Assembly: GCF_026343115.1 (NCBI RefSeq)
Contig: NZ_JAPEMC010000001.1
Coordinates: 1,798,001 to 1,862,000, forward strand
Length of the DNA: 64,000 bases
Source of the DNA: Streptomyces sp. NBC_00102
GTDB taxonomy: Bacteria > Actinomycetota > Actinomycetes > Streptomycetales > Streptomycetaceae
Reading direction: 5' to 3'
Shown here piece by piece: positions 1 through 7,934 of this stretch. The stretch's first letter is position 1. Every line of letters begins with the position of its first letter. Made by a program: the position numbers and the translations under genes. The notes beneath the pieces were generated by a model, which worked only from the letters and a program-made list of their open reading frames with translations, made no database searches and had not been told where the DNA came from.

Positions 1-992
1 TGCTGACCACCACGTTCAAGGAGGGCCCGGAACGCGACCGGGCGCTGGGCATCAGCGGCACGCTGCTCTCCCTCGGCTTCACCGTGGGCATGGTGGCCGG
101 CGGCGTACTCACCGACACGCTGGGCTGGCGCTCCACCATGGGCCTGCTGGCACTCGCCTCGGCGGGCGTCCTGACCCTCGCCCCGAAGGCGCTGACGGAG
201 TCCCGTACCCCGCACCGGCCCAAGCTGGACGTACCGGGCGCGGTCACCGTCACGGGCGGACTGCTGGCCCTGATCTACGCACTGTCGACCGCCGCCCAGG
301 ACGGCTTCGGGCACACCGACGTCCTGCTCACGCTGGTCCTCGGAGTGGCACTGCTGGTGACGTTCGCGGTGGTGGAGTCGCGGGCCGCCGAGCCGCTGGT
401 CTCCCTGCCGATGCTGCGCCGCCGGACCGTGGCGTTCGGCAACCTCGGCGGGCTGCTGACCTTCGCCCTGATGTCCACCGTGGTCTTCGTGCTGACGCTC
501 TACCTCCAGGACGTCCTGGGTCTGTCGGCCTTCGCCACCGGGCTGGTCTTCGGGGTGCAGGGCCTGCTCTCGGCGGTGGCCGGTACGTACGCCCCCCGGG
601 TCATCGGCCGCTTCGGCGCCCGCCGCACCCTGGTCGGCTCGCTCCTCGGCCAGGGCGCCTTCGTCGCCCTGCTGCTGGCCCTGGGCGCGCACGGCGGAGT
701 GCTGGTCGCCACGGTCGGCGTCTCGCTGGCGAGCATGTGCCACCTGGGCGCCATCGTGAGCTACGGCCTCGCGGTGACCTCCGGCGTCCCGGACGCCGAA
801 CAGGGCCTGGCCACCGGCCTGGTCACCACGACCCAGCAGGTCGGCCTGACCCTCGGCATCCCGCTGCTGGGCGTGCTGGCCACCACCCAGGGCGAGCTGT
901 TCACGGGGGTCCGTACCGTCATGGCGCTCGACGCGGCGCTGCTGCTGGTCGGCGCGGCGGTGGTGGGGGTGGGGCTGCGGCGGCGGGGGTGA
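1..992 (+). CDS. MFS drug exporter, DHA2 type (5' end outside window)
   Basis: This is the C-terminal 329 residues of a proton-driven major facilitator exporter. The frame is open from base 3, so the N-terminal half lies upstream of the window. Repeated hydrophobic segments separated by short basic loops are visible. The segment GGVLTDTLGWRSTMGL resembles the motif C region of drug:H+ antiporters. The long linker followed by several more membrane segments suggests the 14-TM DHA2 (EmrB/QacA) subfamily. It ends just before a strong hairpin at 1031-1062. The substrate cannot be read from sequence. The family call is firm; the subfamily is less so. Confidence 0.85.
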   Translation, partial: LTTTFKEGPERDRALGISGTLLSLGFTVGMVAGGVLTDTLGWRSTMGLLALASAGVLTLAPKALTESRTPHRPKLDVPGAVTVTGGLLALIYALSTAAQDGFGHTDVLLTLVLGVALLVTFAVVESRAAEPLVSLPMLRRRTVAFGNLGGLLTFALMSTVVFVLTLYLQDVLGLSAFATGLVFGVQGLLSAVAGTYAPRVIGRFGARRTLVGSLLGQGAFVALLLALGAHGGVLVATVGVSLASMCHLGAIVSYGLAVTSGVPDAEQGLATGLVTTTQQVGLTLGIPLLGVLATTQGELFTGVRTVMALDAALLLVGAAVVGVGLRRRG

Positions 993-1030
993 GGCGGGCG
1001 GTGCTGCGCGCGCCCCGCACCTTGGAGGAA

Positions 1031-1062
1031 CGGCCCCTGACCAGGTCAACGGTCAGGGGCCG
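1031..1062. terminator. 12-bp perfect hairpin after MFS gene
   Basis: CGGCCCCTGACC pairs perfectly with GGTCAGGGGCCG across an 8-base loop, 39 bases after the MFS stop codon. There is no T-run, as is usual for Streptomyces terminators. Confidence 0.6.
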
Positions 1063-1098
1063 TCGCGGTGTCAGTGCCACCTGGCAGACTCCGCCGGT

Positions 1099-1575
1099 AT
1101 GAGTGATCAGGTGCGTCTGCGAGACGTCGAACCGGTCGATCTGGAGGAGTTCCTCGCGCAGGAGCACGATCCCGAGGCGGTACGGCGGTCGAAGTTCCCG
1201 CCCCGGGAGCGGGACGCCTTCATGATCCACTGGAGGACGAAGGTCCTCGGGGACCCCGCCAACTTCGTGCAGGCCATCACGGTGGACGGAGAACTGGCGG
1301 GCAACGCGGTGGCCTGGTGGGCCGAGGACCGGCGCTTCATCGGGTATTGGCTCGGTCGGCAGTACTGGGGCCGGGGCATCGGCACGCGGGCGCTGGGCCT
1401 GTTCCTGGAGCGGGAAACCGCCCGCCCCCTGCACGCCGATCCTTTCGCCGGGAACACCGGCTCGGTGCGGCTGTTGGAGAGGCTGGGCTTCCGGCGTACG
1501 GGGACGGTGACGTACGGCGAGAACGAGCACATCATGCTGGTGCTGGACGGGGGCCCCGGGCAGGCCGCGTCGTAG
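1099..1575 (+). CDS. GNAT family N-acetyltransferase
   Basis: A 158-residue acetyltransferase expected to transfer acetyl from acetyl-CoA to an amine of unknown identity. The acetyl-CoA pyrophosphate-binding motif is visible as GRQYWGRGIGTRALGL near residue 90. It is followed by the N/GSVRLLERLGFRRTG strand-helix found in RimJ/RimL-like members. No clear Shine-Dalgarno precedes the ATG, and CAGACT about eight bases upstream could be a -10 element of a leaderless transcript. It stands alone between the MFS gene and the convergent gene that follows. Substrate unknown. Confidence 0.85.
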   Translation: MSDQVRLRDVEPVDLEEFLAQEHDPEAVRRSKFPPRERDAFMIHWRTKVLGDPANFVQAITVDGELAGNAVAWWAEDRRFIGYWLGRQYWGRGIGTRALGLFLERETARPLHADPFAGNTGSVRLLERLGFRRTGTVTYGENEHIMLVLDGGPGQAAS

Positions 1576-1649
1576 CTGTCCTGCGGTTTTCGGCAGGCGG
1601 GCTGACACCCCTTCAGCAGCACACGACCGGACGTTGCCTCGCGGGAGCA

Positions 1650-2204
1650 TTAACGCTGGCGCACGGGCCTGGTCATGGACGCAAATACCGGGGAGTCGGA
1701 GAACGGCTGCTGGTCGCCGACCTTCCGGTAACCCCAGGCTTCGTACCTGGCAAGGACAGCGCCGTTCCCAGCCGTCGGGTTGACGAGGAGAGTGACACGT
1801 TCCTCCTTGCGCTGAGCAAGCCACGCCTCGTGAATCTGCCAGGCAATGCCACGCCCTCGCCAAGGCTTACGAACGACGATTTCGTTCAGGGCGACGGTAC
1901 GTGTGCCGTTCTCTTCGGTGTATCCGTCCGGCAGTGGTGTGGTCATCGCGGACCACCAGCGGGTGTCGGGGCCGAGCGGCACACCGAATGCGAAACCGAC
2001 AGGCTGGCCGTCTTCATAGCCGACGGTCGCGGCCCAGCCCGGCCGTGACGCGTAGCTGCTGAGCCGTTCGTCGAAACGCGCGACCTCGTAGAAGGGCCCA
2101 GTGAGTCCGAAGTCGTTGTGCCGGACCTCTACATGGATGTCCAGGAGGTCCTGCCGGATCTCGGGGAGCCGGTCTGCGGTGTAGTGGCGGATCTCGACGG
2201 TCAC
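1650..2204 (-). CDS. GNAT family N-acetyltransferase coupled to XRE regulator
   Basis: A 184-residue protein with the GNAT motif A (IVVRKPWRGRGIAWQIHEAW, about residues 110-130) and the usual C-terminal NGAVLARYEAWGY strand. The start codon overlaps the stop of the upstream regulator by four bases (ATGA), so the two genes are translationally coupled. That suggests the acetyltransferase acts with, or is controlled by, the helix-turn-helix protein. Codon usage is less GC-biased than in the core genes further right. The acceptor substrate is unknown; the family call is firm. Confidence 0.85.
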   Translation of the reverse strand: MTVEIRHYTADRLPEIRQDLLDIHVEVRHNDFGLTGPFYEVARFDERLSSYASRPGWAATVGYEDGQPVGFAFGVPLGPDTRWWSAMTTPLPDGYTEENGTRTVALNEIVVRKPWRGRGIAWQIHEAWLAQRKEERVTLLVNPTAGNGAVLARYEAWGYRKVGDQQPFSDSPVFASMTRPVRQR

Positions 2205-3454
2205 AGGGGGCCCTTTCTGCTGCCGTACTGCTCTTTCCAGGATGCCGTTGCCTGAGCGCGGGGGGCGCGGTCGGCCAGCTCTCGGGTGAACGTGCCCAAC
2301 AGTCTCTCGATGCGCCCGGTCAGTGAATCACTCACAGGATCTTGCAGTACAGAGGTGGCAGTCGCGCAGGCCAGCTCCACGTCGCCCTGGTGAAGTTGGG
2401 AAAGCGCCAGGTGGGTGGAGTAGAACCACCGGTTTCTGGCATAGGTGGGACGCAACTCACTCAGGGTTCGGTGGAAGTGGGCTTCGGCCTCGTCGTGGCG
2501 GCCGAGCCGGGACATAGCGAGCCCCGACAGGCCGCTCAACTCGGACTGATCGTAGAAGGCAATCCACGTGGGCCGCAGCTCGCCCTTGTCTGCTCGGAGG
2601 AAGGAGTCGACGGCACTGTCGAGACTGCGTCTCGCCGAACGCGCGTCACCTGCTTCCGCCTGAACTGCTGCGAGCCGTGCGGCTGCAAGCGATCGGGCGA
2701 GCGGGTCCCTCCTGCACGTGGAGGATGCCCGCCCGGCTTCCGCGGCGGCAAGAGCGTCGTGTGGGCTCTTCTTCTGAGTCGAGAGCACCGCCGCGTGTCC
2801 CCAAAGTCGCAGCTGGATGTCCGCGTTGCCCGAGAGGCCGGCCAGACGCATGGCCCGTTCGAAGTGGCCCTCCGCCCGATCGGGCTGGTAGGCGTCGAGG
2901 GCTGCCCACATGGCGGTTCCGGTGAACGCTGCGGCGAGGTAGTACAGCCGCTGGCGGACGCGCTGACTCGCAGAGCCGACCGCTTGCAACTCCATGGCGT
3001 GGTGAGCGAAAGCGACAGCTCTGGTCTCAAGGCTGACGGTGCCGCCGTGAGAGTTGTCGGCGGCCACCAGCCCCGCGAACGCCGCATCGAGGCGGTCCAC
3101 ATCAGCCATGCCGATGCGGGGGCCCGGTGTGGGCGGTAGAACAGCTGCGGCGGCGATCCCCGCTGCCGCGCCGGCGAAGGTGCGTCGCAACACGCTTTCC
3201 TCCGATGGAGTAGGGCTGGGCTGGTCAAACCCTAAGTCCTTGATCGAGCAGTCGAAGACGTGCTCCAAGGCGACCCGGGTGCGACCGATCGGTCGGCGAG
3301 TACGGCCGTGGAGCAGGTTCCAGATCGTACGAGCGGACACGTTCCCGGTGCTGCCCGTGATCTGCCGCAACGCGACATTCATCTCCTCGGCCAACTGTTC
3401 CTGCGTGTAACCGAGTTCGATCATCTTCGTCGCGAGCGCCAGGTTGGGTGCCAT
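2201..3454 (-). CDS. XRE-type helix-turn-helix regulator with TPR-like C-terminal half
   Basis: A 417-residue regulator. An XRE helix-turn-helix lies near the N-terminus (MIELGYTQEQLAEEMN, then VSARTIWNLLHGRTRRP). A short hydrophobic Ala-rich stretch follows (AGAAAGIAAAAVLPP). The rest is a helical repeat region with TPR character (for example GHFERAMRLAGLSGNADIQ and HDEAEAHFHRTLSEL). Such proteins are common beside Streptomyces secondary-metabolite and peptide genes. I chose the ATG at 3454 because the protein family begins right before the helix-turn-helix; an in-frame ATG exists at 3535. It is divergent from the ATPase/Nudix/graspetide genes, so it is a candidate local regulator. It may bind a peptide or another protein through the repeats. 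Confidence 0.8.
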   Translation of the reverse strand: MAPNLALATKMIELGYTQEQLAEEMNVALRQITGSTGNVSARTIWNLLHGRTRRPIGRTRVALEHVFDCSIKDLGFDQPSPTPSEESVLRRTFAGAAAGIAAAAVLPPTPGPRIGMADVDRLDAAFAGLVAADNSHGGTVSLETRAVAFAHHAMELQAVGSASQRVRQRLYYLAAAFTGTAMWAALDAYQPDRAEGHFERAMRLAGLSGNADIQLRLWGHAAVLSTQKKSPHDALAAAEAGRASSTCRRDPLARSLAAARLAAVQAEAGDARSARRSLDSAVDSFLRADKGELRPTWIAFYDQSELSGLSGLAMSRLGRHDEAEAHFHRTLSELRPTYARNRWFYSTHLALSQLHQGDVELACATATSVLQDPVSDSLTGRIERLLGTFTRELADRAPRAQATASWKEQYGSRKGPL

Positions 3455-3630
3455 GCGGCCGACCGTACCGCGGTGCCGATCGTTATGTCGCAAATCTGCA
3501 AGGTAAAGATTTCCGGTTCTCTGCGCGAAGTCCACGCGGAACTATTCGTGTTGCACCCCTGACGAGAGCCGTTGAATGAAGGGGAAGCACCTCCTGGCCA
3601 CTTACTCGGCCGCACCGGGAAGGGCACCGA

Positions 3631-4125
3631 ATGAGCCGGTTCCGAAGCATGTCCTGTAGTACCACCGCCTCTCGCGAAGGAGCACCGCATCCTCGCGGCG
3701 CGACCAGCCTGGGCGTGGCGGCAATGTGCCCGTTCTCCTTCCCGCACCGATACGTGGCCGTCGTGCCTCGGGACACCTGGCTGGTTCGCGAGCAGCGTCA
3801 CTTGGTCGCGGAGCGTCTGGCGGAGTGGGGTGTCGGCAGCAACAGTTCGGCCGACGCCGTCCTGATCGTGAGCGAGCTCCTGTCCAACGCGATGCTGTAC
3901 GGGCAGTCGAACGAGATCGGCGTGTCCGTCTCGTCCTCGCAGCGGGAGACCCGCATCGAGGTGGACGACCGCACCCCGGGCACATGGCCTGCGCGAGTCT
4001 GCGCGACGGATGAGGACGAGAACGGGCGCGGACTCCTCCTCGTGAAGGCGCTGAGCAAGGCGTGGGGCATCGACCGAAACGGTGCGCTCGTCTGGTGCAC
4101 CGTCTCCACGGACGGTGCCCAGTGA
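3631..4125 (+). CDS. RsbW-like ATP-binding protein (anti-sigma/HATPase_c)
   Basis: A 164-residue GHKL-fold ATPase of the RsbW/SpoIIAB type. Visible nucleotide-binding motifs are the N box (VSELLSNAMLYG), the G1 box (EVDDRTPG) and the G2 box (NGRGLLLVKALS). The ATG at 3631 has a good ribosome site, GGAAGGG, seven to eight bases upstream. A shorter start at 3724 would remove a disordered N-terminus but has a weaker site. The stop codon overlaps a GTG in the frame of the next gene. In Streptomyces such small ATPases are very numerous and may act as serine kinases or regulators. No sigma factor or anti-anti-sigma gene is adjacent, so the partner is unknown. Confidence 0.8.
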   Translation: MSRFRSMSCSTTASREGAPHPRGATSLGVAAMCPFSFPHRYVAVVPRDTWLVREQRHLVAERLAEWGVGSNSSADAVLIVSELLSNAMLYGQSNEIGVSVSSSQRETRIEVDDRTPGTWPARVCATDEDENGRGLLLVKALSKAWGIDRNGALVWCTVSTDGAQ

Positions 4126-4214
4126 CGAGTTCAGCGCCTGTCGGTGGCCCAGCGCTCACCACGCCCGACCTCTTCCGCAGCGGCCCTCACCACCCCACTC
4201 GACGGCAGGGCACC

Positions 4215-4748
4215 ATGAGCCAGACCTCGCCCGAGACGATGCCGCCGGCGTGCCGTATCCGTGGCTTCGCCTGGATACCGAACGAGCACGGCGACATCCT
4301 GACCGTTCTGGTGAACGCCGGGAGGGGGGACGGGTACCACCTGCTTCCGGGCGGCCCTGCCGGTGACTACGAGTCGAGCCTCATCTCGATGGCCTACAGC
4401 GTCCGGCACCAGACGGGCATCGAACCGGTACCTCTCGGGCTCCTCGGAACCGACTGGGTACCGCGCTTCCCGGCCGAGCTGGGGATCGAGGCCATGGGCC
4501 AGGACTTCGTCTACCTCTGCGCCCAAGTGAGTAGTGATACCGACATCAACCCACCTCGGGCACCGGAGGGCGGCGAGTTGGAGGTGTCGGGGTACGCGTG
4601 GCTCAACCCCGAAACGGCCCGCACCTGCATGAGCCCGGACCAGTACCGACGGTTCCGCTGGATGTGGAGCGCGTGGAGAAGCAGCTCGATCATCGTGCTC
4701 CAGGGCGGACGTCCCGCACTCGGTGAAGCCCGTGGAGCGAGGCTCTGA
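4215..4748 (+). CDS. Nudix-fold protein with degenerate catalytic box
   Basis: A 177-residue protein with Nudix-hydrolase layout: a beta strand ILTVLVNAG, then YHLLPGG, then a helix region ending in TGI. Aligned to the canonical 23-24 residue Nudix box, the catalytic REUxEE segment reads YSVRHQ. The three metal-binding glutamates and the arginine are therefore gone, although GG and the final TG remain. It is probably a non-hydrolytic binding or regulatory protein. The start is uncertain. ATG 4215 is used here (AGGG upstream); a GTG at 4122 overlaps the ATPase stop in a GTGA coupling. It lies directly upstream of the graspetide precursor. Confidence 0.7.
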   Translation: MSQTSPETMPPACRIRGFAWIPNEHGDILTVLVNAGRGDGYHLLPGGPAGDYESSLISMAYSVRHQTGIEPVPLGLLGTDWVPRFPAELGIEAMGQDFVYLCAQVSSDTDINPPRAPEGGELEVSGYAWLNPETARTCMSPDQYRRFRWMWSAWRSSSIIVLQGGRPALGEARGARL

Positions 4749-4984
4749 TCCACCACTCCGGCAGGGTGCCTGGTACACCCGGGCCCCTGAGCCGTCCGCA
4801 GCCGGTCGTCCTCGGGCCCGACCTCCTGACCGGCCCGCCGACGTTCAGCCAGCCCCTCACCCCAGCCGCACTCACGGCCCCGGACCCCCTGGCGCGGGGT
4901 CACCTTCAGCCCGTGTTCTCCCACAACGGTCCCGCGCCCGGCCTGCACCACCCCGTACGACTGCCCGAGACAGGAGAAAACCCA

Positions 4985-5281
4985 ATGACGAACACGTTGC
5001 TCCGTGAGGCATTCCCCCTCACTCCGCCAGGGGGACGCACCCCCTTCAGCTCCGAGCTGCCGTCCTCGCCGGAGACCCGCCCGTGGGCCCTGCGCTTCGC
5101 CCGCACCCCGGACTCCACCGGAGCGGTGGCGATCCCGGCGCACGTCTACGACACGGACCGGCAGGTCAACGTGTCCTACGACGGAGGTGTACTGACCGCC
5201 ATGGCGAACACGCACACGGCAACGATCCCGGACGGCCACATCAAGAATCCGCCGCCGCTGGACGAGGGGCCGAAGGACTGA
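4985..5281 (+). CDS. tgmA: ATP-grasp-target RiPP precursor peptide (TgmA-like)
   Basis: A 98-residue peptide recognised as the substrate of the following ATP-grasp ligase. Residues 32-39 read RPWALRFA, the leader motif I associate with the Streptomyces 'ATP-grasp target RiPP' family. The C-terminal tail (residues 71-98) is rich in Thr and acidic residues (NTHTATIPDGH, then PLDEGPKD), as expected of a graspetide core where Thr/Ser/Lys side chains are linked to Asp/Glu. The Asp83-Gly84 pair is a natural aspartimide site. ATG 4985 is chosen because AGGAGA lies nine bases upstream; the frame is open further upstream but is low-complexity. The stop TGA shares its A with the ATG of the ligase gene. 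The exact core boundary and cross-links are not known. Confidence 0.85.
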   Translation: MTNTLLREAFPLTPPGGRTPFSSELPSSPETRPWALRFARTPDSTGAVAIPAHVYDTDRQVNVSYDGGVLTAMANTHTATIPDGHIKNPPPLDEGPKD

Positions 5282-6246
5282 TGGCCGCGCCCGTCCTGAT
5301 CGTTGCAGCCTCCGACGACTGGCCGACGGACAGGGTCGTCACGGAGCTGGACCGCCGCGGCGTCGAGGTGTTCCGCATGGACACCTCCGACTTCCCGCAG
5401 CATCTCGCCCTGGCCGGAAGGATCGACCAGGAGCACGGCTGGACGGGCGAACTCGCCACCGGGCATCGGATGGTGGAGATGTCCCGGATCGGCGCGGTGT
5501 ACTACCGCGCCCCCGGGGCGTTCCAGTTCCCTGAGGGCATGTCCGGCCCGGAGGAGAGATTCGCCGCATCACAGGCCCGCGCCGGTCTCGGAGGTGTGCT
5601 GTCGGCGCTGGAGTGCCGGTGGGTGAACCATCCGACGGCCATGGCGCGCGCCGAGTACAAGCCGGTGCAACTCGCCGCCGCACGTGCGAGCGGACTCAGT
5701 ATCCCGGCCACCCTCATCACGAACCGCGCGGAGGATGTGCGGACCTTCGCCAAGGAGACTGGCCGGCCCATCGTGTGCAAGCCCGTCGCCTCGCCAGTCC
5801 TGATCGAGGGCGGCCGGCTCAAGTCGGTCTACACGCGACGTCTGGAAGATGCCGACCTGGCCGACCTGCGGGGCATCGATACGACAGCGCACCTCTTCCA
5901 GTCCTGGATCGACAAGGACCACGAAGTGCGGCTCACCATGGTCGGCGGCCGTGCCTTCGCCGCCGCCATCCACGCCGGCAGCGCCGCCGCGCATGAGGAC
6001 TGGCGCAGCGACTACGGGTCATTGACCTACACCACCACTACGGTGCCCGAGGACGTCGCGCAGGGGATGCGACGGCTGATGGCTCGCCTGCAACTTCGCT
6101 ACGGTGCCGCGGACTTCGTGGTGGGTCCGGACGGCAGATGGACGTTCCTGGAGGTCAACCCGTGCGGTCAGTGGGACTGGATTCAAGGCCACACGGGTCT
6201 CCCCATCGTCGAGGCCATCGTTGACGACCTGACAGGAGGATCGTGA
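5281..6246 (+). CDS. tgmB: ATP-grasp ribosomal peptide maturase (graspetide ligase)
   Basis: A 321-residue ATP-grasp ligase of the SAV_5884 type. It is predicted to activate Asp/Glu side chains of the precursor as acyl-phosphates and join them to Thr/Ser or Lys, forming ester or amide macrocycles. The N-terminal Rossmann-like part (VLIVAASDDWPTDRVV) is followed by the ATP-grasp fold. The ATP-binding lysine segment RPIVCKPVAS is visible, as is the metal-binding C-terminal signature FLEVNPCGQWDWIQGHTGLP. The ATG uses the A of the precursor stop codon (TGATG), so translation is coupled. An AGGAGG near its 3' end serves the next gene. I am confident of the family; product chemistry is inferred. 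Confidence 0.92.
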   Translation: MAAPVLIVAASDDWPTDRVVTELDRRGVEVFRMDTSDFPQHLALAGRIDQEHGWTGELATGHRMVEMSRIGAVYYRAPGAFQFPEGMSGPEERFAASQARAGLGGVLSALECRWVNHPTAMARAEYKPVQLAAARASGLSIPATLITNRAEDVRTFAKETGRPIVCKPVASPVLIEGGRLKSVYTRRLEDADLADLRGIDTTAHLFQSWIDKDHEVRLTMVGGRAFAAAIHAGSAAAHEDWRSDYGSLTYTTTTVPEDVAQGMRRLMARLQLRYGAADFVVGPDGRWTFLEVNPCGQWDWIQGHTGLPIVEAIVDDLTGGS

Positions 6247-7379
6247 TGCATTGGAAACCGCACGCCGCGGCTCTCGCGGCCGAGGTGGCCCATCCAGGCT
6301 CGGACTGGTGGCTGCCCGTAGCAAGTACGCCGCGACACCAGTTCGTGGAGCGGTGGTTCACCGCCGGACCGGGCGGTTGGACCGCCGTGGACGGTTCGGA
6401 CGACGAAGAGGCATGGGCGGCGGCCTCGTACTCGGACACGACCCTGGTCACGCAGATCGGGCCCGTGCACGCCGACCACACCCAGACCGGTCTGACTGTC
6501 ACCGGGCATCCCACATCGTCTTCCACGCATCCGAGTCTCGTCGTCACCATGCTGCGGCACGGCCGGCTCATCCCCGGGGTCCGGTTTCTGGACCTCGCCA
6601 CCGGTTCCGGGTACAGCGCAGCCCTGGCGTGCCAACGGCTTGGCGATCAGCTCGTCACCACCCTGGACGTCGACCCGTACCTCACTCTTGCCGCTGGTGA
6701 CCGCCTCCACCGCGCGGGCCTCCACCCGCAGGTGGTGAGGGCGGACGCCACCACTGCGGCGCTACCGGGAGAGTTCGACCGGATCGTGTCCATGGTGTCC
6801 GTGCCGCGCGTCCCCGCAGAGTGGTTGACGGCTCTCGCACCCGGCGGGCGACTCGTGACGACGATCGCCGGCACGGGCCTGATCGTCACCGCTGACAAGA
6901 ATCGGGACGGTTCGGCGTCGGGGCGCGTCGAATGGGACCGGGCGGCGTTCATGAAGGCCCGCAGCGGGACCGACTACCCGCCCGCGCTCGACGATCTGTT
7001 CATCACGGCCAGTACGGAGCATGGAGATGTTGCCGTGTCCCCGCTCCCCGTGCTCGACGTCGTGCAGGCGTGGGAGGTGTGGTCGATGCTCACTCTGACC
7101 GCGCCCGGCATCGAGCACCGCACCGGAACGGCGGAGGACGGCAGTCGCATGACGTGGATGCTCCACCCCGACGGTTCCTGGGCACGCGCGCGTACGGCGA
7201 AGGGAGAGCGCACCACCACCGTTCACCAGGGTGGACCTCGACGCCTGTACGACCTGCTGGACAGCATCCGGTGGCGGTGGATCGAGCAAGGCGAACTCCC
7301 GGTCTACGGAGCGAAGATCACCATCACCCCTGACGGCGAGACCACGTTCACCCGCGGCGGGTGGGGCATCACCCTGTGA
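6246..7379 (+). CDS. tgmC: PIMT-like methyltransferase of the ATP-grasp peptide system
   Basis: A 377-residue SAM-dependent methyltransferase related to protein-L-isoaspartate O-methyltransferase. A PIMT-like entry loop (SSSTHPSLVVTML, residues 91-103) precedes SAM motif I, FLDLATGSGYS (114-124). Later motifs are DVDPYLTLAAGDRL and RLVTTIAGTG. Relative to isoaspartate repair enzymes it has an extra C-terminal domain of roughly 150 residues. In known graspetide pathways such enzymes methylate a core Asp that then collapses to an aspartimide. ATG 6246 overlaps the ligase stop (TGATG) and sits five bases after AGGAGGA; GTG 6243 is possible but too close to the ribosome site. Confidence 0.9.
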   Translation: MHWKPHAAALAAEVAHPGSDWWLPVASTPRHQFVERWFTAGPGGWTAVDGSDDEEAWAAASYSDTTLVTQIGPVHADHTQTGLTVTGHPTSSSTHPSLVVTMLRHGRLIPGVRFLDLATGSGYSAALACQRLGDQLVTTLDVDPYLTLAAGDRLHRAGLHPQVVRADATTAALPGEFDRIVSMVSVPRVPAEWLTALAPGGRLVTTIAGTGLIVTADKNRDGSASGRVEWDRAAFMKARSGTDYPPALDDLFITASTEHGDVAVSPLPVLDVVQAWEVWSMLTLTAPGIEHRTGTAEDGSRMTWMLHPDGSWARARTAKGERTTTVHQGGPRRLYDLLDSIRWRWIEQGELPVYGAKITITPDGETTFTRGGWGITL

Positions 7380-7431
7380 CCGGGCGCCATGTCCGGCAGA
7401 CTGGATCGGACCGACGAGGAGGAGGTTCCCG

Positions 7432-7764
7432 GTGGACGACGAACCCTTGGAGGAGTGGGCCGATCGGCGAGAACGGCGAAGGCCCGAGGTCGGTGAGCGG
7501 CGGACGGTTCCGCTCGGGAACGGCGTGGGGCGTGGGGCGCACGTGGATCCCGACGCACCACGCGCTGTTCAGGTGTGGGACGGGCACCAGTGGGTTCCGG
7601 AAGGCGTCGCCGAGGACTACTCCGCCACGGGCCGGGCGACCGCCGACGAGGACATCTCCTCGCGCGCAGAACGGGTCGATCTTCCGACGTTCGGGAGGCT
7701 CCCTACGGCACCGGAACCGTACCGGCCGACGATCCCGTTCTACCGACCGGACAATCATTCGTAA
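7432..7764 (+). CDS. Small conserved protein downstream of graspetide genes (DUF6087-like)
   Basis: A 110-residue hydrophilic protein starting at GTG 7432, eight bases after a GGAGGAGG ribosome site. It begins VDDEPLEEWADRRERRR and contains RGAHVDPDAPRAVQVWDGHQ, a pattern I recall from small Streptomyces proteins annotated DUF6087; this could not be checked here. The Pro/Arg-rich C-terminus has no membrane segment. It lies 52 bases after the methyltransferase and is probably co-transcribed with it. Its function is unknown; it could be a pathway accessory or immunity factor. The gene is real by its ribosome site and codon use; the family name is tentative. Confidence 0.7.
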   Translation: MDDEPLEEWADRRERRRPEVGERRTVPLGNGVGRGAHVDPDAPRAVQVWDGHQWVPEGVAEDYSATGRATADEDISSRAERVDLPTFGRLPTAPEPYRPTIPFYRPDNHS

Positions 7765-7934
7765 TCTCTGCACTCAAGCTTGCGCCGGCGCCCCGAACCG
7801 ATCCCGATGCGCCTCCTCCACGCATGCTTCGCGGGACGCGACGCTTCTCCTGCCGAGAAACCCACCCACACCAACGCGTACGTCGGGACCTGCACCCCGG
7901 ACGGACCTGTGGCGAACGCCGCCGAGAGGACTGC

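Noticed and set aside
3631..4748. Complete partner-switching module (anti-sigma, anti-anti-sigma, sigma factor)
   Set aside because: Only the ATPase is present; neither a STAS-domain gene nor a sigma factor lies nearby.
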